The position numbers and the translations under genes are program-made. The notes beneath the pieces are model-generated. The model was given only the letters and a program-made list of their open reading frames with translations, was not told where the DNA came from and made no database searches. A stretch of DNA of 29,884 nucleotides from Planctomycetota bacterium (GTDB lineage Bacteria > Planctomycetota > Phycisphaerae > Phycisphaerales > SM1A02): positions 1 through 29,884 of the forward strand of contig JADFGE010000003.1 in NCBI GenBank assembly GCA_022567855.1. Direction: 5' to 3'. Shown piece after piece: positions 6,717-12,833 of this stretch; positions within the stretch are counted from its first letter, which is position 1, and every line of letters begins with the position of its first letter.

Positions 6717-7556
6717 ATGTTGAAAATCCACAAAACCAGCTATTGGACGCTTGTACTTCTCGTAACCAGCTGCGCGCAGCCTCGGCATCCGAATCTCAAT
6801 AGCACGCTGTGGGCGCTGACGAGCGCGGAATATGAAGCTGCGACGCGAACCGTGTACGAAAGCGCTGCGCGAACGTTGGCTGAAGCCAAAGCGGACCTGA
6901 CCTGGACCGCGGCGCTGGAACAGAGACAAGACCTCAACGATCCGAAGGTTCAGGAGACGCTCAAGCCGGCGGTTATTCTGGATATCGATGAAACGGTGCT
7001 GAATAACGCACCGTACTTTGCACGAATTATTCGTGATGAGAAGCGTGTCGCAACGGGCACCTGGGATGCGTGGGTGGCGGAGCATCGCGCAAAGGCGCTT
7101 GCTGGCGTCATTGACTATGTCCGCGAAGCGAAACGCCAAGGGATCGCTGTCGTATATCTGACCAACCGCGCGTGTCGAAAGCGCCCCGGCAGTGATGCGT
7201 CTTGTCCGCAGCGCAGCGATACGATCGTGAATTTGCAAACGGCGGGATTGCCGGCGCTTGGGCCGGATGATCTGGTCCTGCTGCGCAACCAACAGCCGGG
7301 CTGGGACCGAGATAAAGGTAAACGCCGAGCGTACGTCTGCGAGAACTATCGCATCCTCCAAATCTTCGGCGACAACCTCGGCGACTTCGCCCCCGCCCCC
7401 GGAAATAGAGATACAGCGCCCACACCTGCTCAACGTCGAGCCATGATTGCGCAATACCAAGACAAATGGGGGTCAAAGTGGTTCATGCTCCCCAACCCCA
7501 TGTACGGCCCGTGGCTCAACGTCCTCGGCGACGATCCCGAGGCATATCTGAAGTAA
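6717..7556 (+). CDS. Acid phosphatase lipoprotein, HAD superfamily subfamily IIIB, e(P4)-like
   Basis: I chose the ATG at 6717, not upstream frame starts, because it gives a lipoprotein signal, MLKIHKTSYWTLVLLVTSC, with lipobox LVTS-C19; an earlier start at 6600 would translate through a REP palindrome. The mature protein has the HAD motifs: DIDET (D89, D91) in motif I, VVYLTNR in motif II and FGDNLGDF (D219, D223) in motif IV. This matches class C or e(P4) acid phosphatase/5'-nucleotidase lipoproteins, which dephosphorylate nucleotides or phosphomonoesters outside the cytoplasmic membrane, aiding phosphate or NAD-precursor scavenging. At 279 residues it is near family length. The gene is isolated between REP palindromes on both sides. 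Confidence 0.9.
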   Translation: MLKIHKTSYWTLVLLVTSCAQPRHPNLNSTLWALTSAEYEAATRTVYESAARTLAEAKADLTWTAALEQRQDLNDPKVQETLKPAVILDIDETVLNNAPYFARIIRDEKRVATGTWDAWVAEHRAKALAGVIDYVREAKRQGIAVVYLTNRACRKRPGSDASCPQRSDTIVNLQTAGLPALGPDDLVLLRNQQPGWDRDKGKRRAYVCENYRILQIFGDNLGDFAPAPGNRDTAPTPAQRRAMIAQYQDKWGSKWFMLPNPMYGPWLNVLGDDPEAYLK

Positions 7557-7566
7557 GTAAGTCCGC

Positions 7567-7606
7567 CATTTAGCCGCGTCGCTTGCGACGCGCTCTTCGC
7601 TAAATG
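7567..7606. repeat. Single REP-like palindrome
   Basis: CATTTAG (7567-7573) and CTAAATG (7600-7606) close a unit containing the perfect stem GCGTCGC (7576-7582) / GCGACGC (7585-7591). The sequence CATTTAGCCGCGTCGCTTGC is nearly identical to the RAYT-adjacent palindrome at 6568. It lies 10 nt past the phosphatase stop codon and may protect or terminate that transcript. Confidence 0.85.
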
Positions 7607-7855
7607 CGTGAGTGCGCGTGGCATGAACATGACGCTTGGCGGTTGGAGGTTTACGAACACAGCCGGAACAAGATGTTGATGATCAAGCGCAGCGGACAAC
7701 CGTTTGGTCGTGCGATGTTGTACTTAGGATCGCACGAGTTTCAGCCGACCGGCGCGCCGTCCGTGCGCATCAGGTTCGGCTTTGAAGGTGAACGAGCGGC
7801 CAGTGCGACCGTCCTCGATGCGCAGCTGGTTGTGGCGGGGGAGCGCATTTTATAG
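7604..7855 (+). CDS. Small hypothetical protein
   Basis: An 83-codon frame begins within the edge of a REP palindrome; an internal ATG at 7673 would give 60 residues (MLMIKRSGQPFGRAM...) and is the likelier start if the gene is real. The C-terminal half alternates hydrophobic and charged residues as in a small beta-rich domain (VRIRFGFEGERAASATV). There is no signal peptide and I recognise no family. It might be a remnant of a larger gene truncated by the repeat. It is convergent with the hypothetical gene at 7899-8573. Confidence 0.4.
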   Translation: MRECAWHEHDAWRLEVYEHSRNKMLMIKRSGQPFGRAMLYLGSHEFQPTGAPSVRIRFGFEGERAASATVLDAQLVVAGERIL

Positions 7856-7898
7856 GCAGCGTGATTGTTTGATCGAAGCTTGCGGGTTTACGCTGTGG

Positions 7899-8573
7899 CT
7901 ACGCGGCCGATTGCTGCGAGCCGGTGTCTTGTTGAGTTGCCGGCGGTGTTTTGGCGGCTTCAGAGCCCGTTGGCGCGGCGTCGGGAGGTGTCGAAGCTTG
8001 CGGGTTGGCCTGAGCTGACGACTCTTGTTGTTGCGCGGTTGGCGGCGCTGGAACTGGTTTTTTAGGAGCCGCTGGGGCCTCACGTTTGGAGGTTGGAGCG
8101 GGCCCATCGGCGCCGGTCGGTTCATCCGGCGCCTTAGCGAGCGGATCAAGTACGACCGGGACGCCCGTTCCGATCAGCACTTCCACCTCAGTTAAGAACT
8201 CATCAAGACACACCTGGAACTGTTGACGCGCCCAACCTTCGGTGACGGACGACAACGGCACGGTTTCGAGGACGACGGCTTCGCGTCGCTCTGTGAACGG
8301 ATGGTGCAATTGGAATGAAGCTGTGACTTCAGCCGGCCCCCTGCGCCTGAAGAACAAGTCGATGAACATGTCTTTGCTCAGTGAGAACCGGAAGGGACGA
8401 ATCTTGTCGCATCCCTTCATCGCGACCGCGGTAAAGCCGCCACTGGTGACGAAGCTCTTGAGATCTTCAAAGGCAGGCATGATCTCCGCCTGCACGAGGT
8501 CGTCAAAATTACCGGACGACGCATGATGCAGCGCGTTCATCCGAGTCGCGAAATGTTCTTCCCACTTGCCCAT
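7899..8573 (-). CDS. Hypothetical protein with Pro/Ala/Gln-rich tail
   Basis: The 224-residue protein has a folded N-terminal domain of about 140 residues, MGKWEEHFATRMNALHHASS onward, with alternating strands and helices and a basic patch (FFRRRGPAEV). A low-complexity C-terminal tail of about 80 residues follows, dominated by Pro, Ala, Gln, Ser and Thr. There is no signal peptide or membrane segment. I do not recognise the family. Codon usage is like that of its neighbours, and the frame is long and uninterrupted, so the gene is probably real. Confidence 0.65.
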   Translation of the reverse strand: MGKWEEHFATRMNALHHASSGNFDDLVQAEIMPAFEDLKSFVTSGGFTAVAMKGCDKIRPFRFSLSKDMFIDLFFRRRGPAEVTASFQLHHPFTERREAVVLETVPLSSVTEGWARQQFQVCLDEFLTEVEVLIGTGVPVVLDPLAKAPDEPTGADGPAPTSKREAPAAPKKPVPAPPTAQQQESSAQANPQASTPPDAAPTGSEAAKTPPATQQDTGSQQSAA

Positions 8574-8874
8574 GTTTGCCTGTGTGCGTACGGAGTCCCC
8601 GGGGAGCGGGCGCGGTCGCCCCGGCTTTGTTTCCGGCTGGTCGATCGTTGCACGGATGGGCGATCGGTGATGAAGCGTTCGTGCGAGATTGACCGCCAGT
8701 TGGCCATGGGCGGGCGCGTCCTACAGATCACACATTCGGTCTAACTCAATAGGGTCTTCACTAATACTGTTGCCGTAGGCCGGGGTAGCGTGGGTAGCGG
8801 GCCCAACGGAGAGATCGCCCGATCCTTTCGGTCAGTTACCGGTCATGCGCGAGCGCGCCGTCCCGAGTGATACA
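8574..8874. other. Intergenic region without recognised features
   Basis: About 300 nt between the divergent starts of the Pro/Ala-tail gene and the DUF5658-like gene. It must hold promoters for both. A TACAAT hexamer at 8871-8876 overlaps the downstream start codon, but no convincing -35 is present, so I do not call a promoter. No RNA gene or repeat was seen. Confidence 0.5.
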
Positions 8875-9318
8875 ATGAGGCTGATGTCTCAGGGCCAGGG
8901 GAATTCGAAGCACGACGAGAAGGCGGTTCGGCCGCCGGATAGGCCGGCATGGCGCAGCCTGCCGCAGATGCGGTATCAGAACGCGTACGTGTGGATCGTG
9001 TTCTTTTCGTTCATGGACGTCTTGCTGACCTGGCTGATACTCTTGTTCGGTGAGGACGCGGCCGTCGAGATCAATCCCGTCGCTCGGTTCGTCATCGACG
9101 GATGGGGTGGTCTAAGTGGTCTCGGTATGGCGGGCGCAAGCGGACTCAAGTTCACCCTGGTCGTGCTGGCCATCGTCATTTGCGAGATCGTCGGCCGGAG
9201 CAGCGACCGCAAAGGCCGACGGTTGGCGTGGGTGTTGGCGGTCATTGCGGCGGTGCCCGTCGTCTGGTCGCTGGGGCTGCTCCTGATGAATCAAACGATC
9301 CTGAGCGGCGTCCAGTAG
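8875..9318 (+). CDS. DUF5658-like three-transmembrane protein
   Basis: This membrane protein of about 147 residues has a charged N-terminus of roughly 35 residues and then three hydrophobic segments: NAYVWIVFFSFMDVLLTWLI, GLGMAGASGLKFTLVVLAIV and LAWVLAVIAAVPVVWSLG. The first segment, with FMDVLLTW followed by a glycine- and glutamate-containing loop and the EINPVA motif, resembles DUF5658 proteins, which have no known function. In-frame starts exist at 8845 (ATG), 8875 (ATG) and 8884 (ATG). None has a strong ribosome-binding site, so the start is uncertain by a few residues. The next gene, a DUF1272 protein, follows 37 nt downstream and may be co-transcribed. Confidence 0.7.
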   Translation: MRLMSQGQGNSKHDEKAVRPPDRPAWRSLPQMRYQNAYVWIVFFSFMDVLLTWLILLFGEDAAVEINPVARFVIDGWGGLSGLGMAGASGLKFTLVVLAIVICEIVGRSSDRKGRRLAWVLAVIAAVPVVWSLGLLLMNQTILSGVQ

Positions 9319-9355
9319 CGGTGATCGTGCAGCGAGCGACATTGTGGCTTTGGGA

Positions 9356-9532
9356 ATGAAAGCAACTTGTGAGCGGTGTGAATCCGAACTGGCCCAGGAC
9401 GGCGAGGCTGACATTTGTAGCTATGAATGTACGTTCTGTGTAGCTTGCACTGAAGTTATGGATCGCAAGTGCCCCAATTGCAGCGGCGTGTTGGAGCGCA
9501 GGCCGAGGCGCGCGGTACCCACGGAGTCATAA
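9356..9532 (+). CDS. DUF1272 zinc-binding protein
   Basis: From the ATG at 9356 this is a 58-residue protein with paired cysteines: CERC near the start, CSYECTFCVAC in the middle and CPNC near the end, followed by GVLERRPRR. The ICSYECTFCVAC and CPNCSGVLERRPRR blocks are the signature of DUF1272, a small treble-clef or RING-like zinc protein of unknown function. A GTG at 9344 would add four residues (VALG). The HEPN-like gene begins 2 nt after its stop, so the two are very probably translationally coupled. Confidence 0.9.
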   Translation: MKATCERCESELAQDGEADICSYECTFCVACTEVMDRKCPNCSGVLERRPRRAVPTES

Positions 9533-9534
9533 CG

Positions 9535-10182
9535 ATGCGAACCAAACTGGTGAACGCTGATTCCAATCGGGATATCGAGGCATTCAGCACGATAGTCGAT
9601 CATATTCTTGCAATGTGGACCTATTGGGAACATCTCTTCGATTTCCCACGTGTCACGGACGAGATCGCCAATCTCTACGAACGATCGACTCCAAAGCTTC
9701 TCAGCTATGTACGGTGGAGTCTGCTCATGTCAGCGGCTCTGGAGATTGCGAAGCTGGGTGATCCGGAGGTACAAATGGGACGTGAGAATCTGACGCTCCG
9801 GCTGATCTACGGGCATATCGAGGTCGCGGCCACTGGCTCCGAAGCGAAGGCACTCAGGACAGCGATGAACTACGCCCTTGGGATTATTCAAAGTAATCCG
9901 TTTCGACAGTTCCGTCACCGCGTCCTCGTACACTTTGACCGTCTTACCGCTGTCGGAGATGAAGTCAATGACGTCGACATAGAGTTGCTCGGTAGGGCCG
10001 TAGCAGCCCTTGCCAATTTTCGCCTCCGCGCTGAGGCTGTCGTGGAAGGCAAGCCCATCATCATCGCGACAGGCGAGAACTTCATAGTTGGTGACGAAGT
10101 ACGTGGGCCTCTTCGGGAAGAGGCTGACCGCTTCCTTCAACTGCTGAGCGCCGGCTTGACGGCCCACCCACAGGCTTTGTGA
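9535..10182 (+). CDS. HEPN-like (AbiU2-type) helical protein
   Basis: From the ATG at 9535, 2 nt past the DUF1272 stop, this is a 215-residue, largely alpha-helical protein. The pattern LSYVRWSLLMSAALEIAKL followed by NLTLRLIYGHIE, and later FRQFRHRVLVHFDR, resembles AbiU2 and related HEPN families. The candidate HEPN ribonuclease motif Rx4-6H is R127-x5-H133 (RHRVLVH). HEPN proteins of this kind occur in abortive-infection and toxin-antitoxin settings, but many are uncharacterised, and no nucleotidyltransferase partner is adjacent. A frame start at 9469 would overlap DUF1272 and is unlikely. The family call is by pattern only. Confidence 0.6.
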   Translation: MRTKLVNADSNRDIEAFSTIVDHILAMWTYWEHLFDFPRVTDEIANLYERSTPKLLSYVRWSLLMSAALEIAKLGDPEVQMGRENLTLRLIYGHIEVAATGSEAKALRTAMNYALGIIQSNPFRQFRHRVLVHFDRLTAVGDEVNDVDIELLGRAVAALANFRLRAEAVVEGKPIIIATGENFIVGDEVRGPLREEADRFLQLLSAGLTAHPQAL

Positions 10183-10211
10183 ACCAGATAGGCCAGTGAC
10201 GGTCGGGCCAC

Positions 10212-10436
10212 CTACGCCGAGTGGCGAAGATAGACATCGCCGACATTGTTGAGCCAATCAATATCGCGCGCTTCCGCTCGCTCATGGACCTCACGGAGGA
10301 ATTCGACGGTCGTTGGCTCAAAGCACGGCTCCGATGCATCATCCACAGGAATCACGGCGTCGACCTCCACGCGTACAACACACGGGCCTGCATGCACCCA
10401 GCGGATTTGCTTCACTCGTTTGCCTTCGAATTTCAT
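10212..10436 (-). CDS. Small protein paired with DUF4258, possible antitoxin
   Basis: The 74-residue protein begins MKFEGKRVKQIRWVHAGP and ends in an acidic helix followed by DIDWLNNVG. It starts 3 nt after the stop of the DUF4258 gene, so the pair must be one transcript, probably with translational coupling. I do not know a named family. Its small size, charge pattern and tight linkage to a DUF4258 protein suggest a partner or antitoxin role, which is an inference. An overlapping plus-strand frame (10221-10469) is rejected because it has poor protein character. Confidence 0.65.
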   Translation of the reverse strand: MKFEGKRVKQIRWVHAGPCVVRVEVDAVIPVDDASEPCFEPTTVEFLREVHERAEARDIDWLNNVGDVYLRHSA

Positions 10437-10439
10437 GAG

Positions 10440-10739
10440 CTATCGATCAAAATAGTGGACTGTCACTAGCTTAGCAGCCTTATGAGATGGAAGCCATGAC
10501 CAGACGGCCTTTACGGCCGTTCCGTCAGCAAGAATCTGCTCCACCTCAACGGCGGGATTCGGTGTGTCATTGGGGCGCTCTGTCAGCAACGTGGCGTCGG
10601 ACATACCTGCCACAACCTGCCAATCTGGGATTCCTCGCTCGTCGAGTTGATTGGCGGCGTGGACACCGATCAGGTAACGATCGGATACGACGGCAGTACG
10701 GATCTGGTGAAAGAGTTTGGACACGTGCGGTGTTCGCAA
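10440..10739 (-). CDS. DUF4258 protein, possible RelE-like toxin
   Basis: The 99-residue protein shows the DUF4258 layout: an N-terminal helix ending in YLIGVHAANQLDERGIPDWQ (His, then the ERGI block), a central strand pair, and a terminal strand KLVTVHYFD. DUF4258 domains are thought to share a fold with RelE/ParE-type proteins and are often the first gene of small two-gene cassettes. Catalytic function is not established. It is co-directional with the small gene that follows 3 nt downstream. Together they look like an uncharacterised toxin-antitoxin-like cassette. Confidence 0.75.
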   Translation of the reverse strand: MRTPHVSKLFHQIRTAVVSDRYLIGVHAANQLDERGIPDWQVVAGMSDATLLTERPNDTPNPAVEVEQILADGTAVKAVWSWLPSHKAAKLVTVHYFDR

Positions 10740-10799
10740 GAGAAGAAGATCCGATGAATTCTACAGACCCGTTGACGGCACACCAACCGGGTCCAGATT

Positions 10800-11228
10800 T
10801 CAATCCCCTATCACCGTCACCATCAGCGTGCGATCGTGGGGGCGGATGTCGCATTCCAGGTGGATGATCTGCTGCCACGTGCCCAACACAAGCGCGCCGT
10901 CGCGCACCGGCACCGTTAGCGACGGCCCGAGCAATGTCGCCTGCAAGTGTGAATGGCCGTTGCCATCATGCCAGGTCTGTTCGTGACCATATTCACGGCT
11001 GGGCGGCATGAGCTTGTCCAGTATCTCAGGCAGATCGCGCTGCAAGCCCGGCTCGAACTCGATCGCGCCGAGCGCCCCGGTGCTGCCTACGTTGAAAATG
11101 TGCACGAGGCCGGTGCGAACACCTGACGCGGACACGATCGAGTGAACGTCGGCGGTGATGTCCGTCATCTGGCCGTGCCCGGCCGTGTTGAGGCTGATTT
11201 GCTTCTGAACCACCATTTGTTTCTCCAT
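10800..11228 (-). CDS. yjbQ: YjbQ family protein (UPF0047)
   Basis: The 142-residue protein matches YjbQ/UPF0047 throughout. It has HIFNVGSTGALGAIEFEPGL, the histidine-rich block YGHEQTWHDGNGHSHLQ, and the terminal LGTWQQIIHLECD...RPHDRTLMVTVIG pattern. Family members form trimers; E. coli YjbQ has weak thiamine-phosphate synthase activity and can replace ThiE when overproduced, but the physiological role is unclear. Some distance away this genome has a riboswitch-controlled thiC, so a thiamine link is possible but not shown. It is divergent from ndh, with 73 nt between the chosen starts. Confidence 0.95.
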   Translation of the reverse strand: MEKQMVVQKQISLNTAGHGQMTDITADVHSIVSASGVRTGLVHIFNVGSTGALGAIEFEPGLQRDLPEILDKLMPPSREYGHEQTWHDGNGHSHLQATLLGPSLTVPVRDGALVLGTWQQIIHLECDIRPHDRTLMVTVIGD

Positions 11229-11301
11229 GAGTCCAAGGAGCGGGGCAACCTACCACGTCGGCAACAGCCTGGCACGGACGCTTCGACTAGGATTCGCCAC
11301 G

Positions 11302-12669
11302 ATGGCGAGCGACCGCAGAGCAGATCCGAACACGCCGAGGCGGATCGTGATTCTCGGCGCCGGGTTCGGTGGGGCGTATTGCGCTGCCGCGCTTGGGAAG
11401 AATCTCCGCGGGCTCAATGTCGAGGTCCTGCTCATTGATCGGAACAACTTCTTTGTGTTTTACCCGCTGCTGGTCGAGGCGGGCACGGGCAGCCTGGAGC
11501 CCCGCCACGCGGTGGTGCCCATTCGGGCGTTTCTCAAGACGGCCGAGTTTCGCATGGCCGAGGTGGTCGACGCCGATTTTGATCGTCGATCGATCACGTA
11601 CCGGCTCGTCGGCGGCGACGACACCCAGCAGATCGACTACGACGAGCTGGTGATCTCCCTGGGCAGTGTCACGCGCCTGCCGGACGTCCCCGGCCTGCGC
11701 GAGTTCGGCTGCCAGCTCAAGAGTCTGACGGACGCGGTCGCCCTGCGTGACCGGGCGATCACCATGTTGGAGCTTGCCAATGCGACGGACGACGAAGCGA
11801 AGCGCCGCGGGCTGCTGCACTTTGTCGTGGTCGGCGGGAACTTCACCGGCGTGGAGGTGGCGGGGGAGTTCGACATGTTCCTCCGGGCCGCCGCGCGAAA
11901 GTACCGTCATGTGAATCAGCGAGATATCACGGTCACACTCGTGGAGATTGGCGACCGGATTCTGGCGGCGCTGGATGAGGACCTCGCCGAGTATGCAGCG
12001 GCCCACATGCGCAAGCGCGGCATCGATGTCCGCCTCAACACCACGGTGACAGCGATCGAGCACGATTGCGTAACGCTCAGTTGCTCCGAGCTGCTTGACA
12101 CTCGTACCGTGATCTGGTGCGCGGGCATCGAGCCGAATCCTCTGATCGGCGCCTGGCCGCTGCCGGTCGATGATCGCGGCTATATCCTCTGCGAGCGCGA
12201 TCTACGCGTGAAGGGGATCGAGCACGTCTGGGCGATTGGCGACTGTGCGGTGAACCTTGACCGGGAGGGTTCGGCTTATCCGGCCACCGCCCAACATGCC
12301 GTGCAGCAGGCGGCGCATCTAGCCGGTAATCTCGCCGCGGTGCTCAGCGGTCGCGACCTTCGGCCGTGCGATATCAAATCAAAAGGAGCGCTGGCGGCGC
12401 TGGGGTGCCGCACGGGCGTGGCCAAGGTCTTCGGTTTCAAGCTGGCGGGCTTTGGAGCCTGGTTTCTGTGGCGGACCGTGTATCTGCTCAAGATGCCCGG
12501 CCTGGCCCGGAAAATCCGCATCGCCCTGGACTGGACCATCGACCTCGTCTTCTCGCGCGACTACGTCCAGCTCGGCGTCCATCGCACACCCCGGGAACCC
12601 GCCGACGCTCCACCAACAGCGGGAGCGGGGCACAATAGGAAGGTTGCGCCGCCCAGTGGGGGCGCTTGA
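11302..12669 (+). CDS. ndh: Type II NADH:quinone oxidoreductase (NDH-2)
   Basis: This 455-residue protein is a two-dinucleotide-binding-domain flavoprotein that passes electrons from NADH to quinone without pumping protons, at the inner face of the membrane. The FAD motif is VILGAGFGGAYCA near the N-terminus and the NADH motif is VVVGGNFTGVEVAGE in the middle. The conserved WAIGDCA flavin-binding block, the AQHAVQQA helix and an amphipathic/hydrophobic C-terminus (FGAWFLWRTVYLL) that anchors such enzymes to the membrane are all present. I chose the ATG at 11302 because earlier in-frame codons back to 11227 overlap the divergent yjbQ start and lack family similarity. The tail ends in a low-complexity segment. 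A hairpin overlaps the stop codon. Confidence 0.92.
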   Translation: MASDRRADPNTPRRIVILGAGFGGAYCAAALGKNLRGLNVEVLLIDRNNFFVFYPLLVEAGTGSLEPRHAVVPIRAFLKTAEFRMAEVVDADFDRRSITYRLVGGDDTQQIDYDELVISLGSVTRLPDVPGLREFGCQLKSLTDAVALRDRAITMLELANATDDEAKRRGLLHFVVVGGNFTGVEVAGEFDMFLRAAARKYRHVNQRDITVTLVEIGDRILAALDEDLAEYAAAHMRKRGIDVRLNTTVTAIEHDCVTLSCSELLDTRTVIWCAGIEPNPLIGAWPLPVDDRGYILCERDLRVKGIEHVWAIGDCAVNLDREGSAYPATAQHAVQQAAHLAGNLAAVLSGRDLRPCDIKSKGALAALGCRTGVAKVFGFKLAGFGAWFLWRTVYLLKMPGLARKIRIALDWTIDLVFSRDYVQLGVHRTPREPADAPPTAGAGHNRKVAPPSGGA

Positions 12670-12673
12670 TTTA
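12646..12673 (+). terminator. Possible intrinsic terminator of ndh
   Basis: GCGCC (12646-12650) and CCC (12652-12654) pair with GGG and GGCGC (12658-12665), with one bulged G, followed by the T-containing run TTGATTT. The hairpin overlaps the ndh stop codon. The T tract is weak, so the call is tentative. Confidence 0.35.
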
Positions 12674-12833
12674 GCAATATTTCCCCTTCCGGTTGCGTTG
12701 TTGCGTGCGTATGGATCATAATGGTACTGAGGCGAGGCCCCGGACACGCCTGTATTGCCCGGTGCTATAGTGGCGACCTGTTATCGGCCTCACTCGGAGA
12801 TCAGATAAAAGAGCACCCACCAGGAGTGTCACC

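Noticed and set aside
7673..7855. Possible CsrA from the MLMIKRSG-like start
   Set aside because: Only the first few residues resemble CsrA (MLxLxRK); the remaining conserved CsrA core is absent.
10221..10469. Plus-strand frame overlapping the DUF4258 partner
   Set aside because: The minus-strand frame has better protein character and is tightly coupled to DUF4258; the plus frame has no ribosome-binding site.
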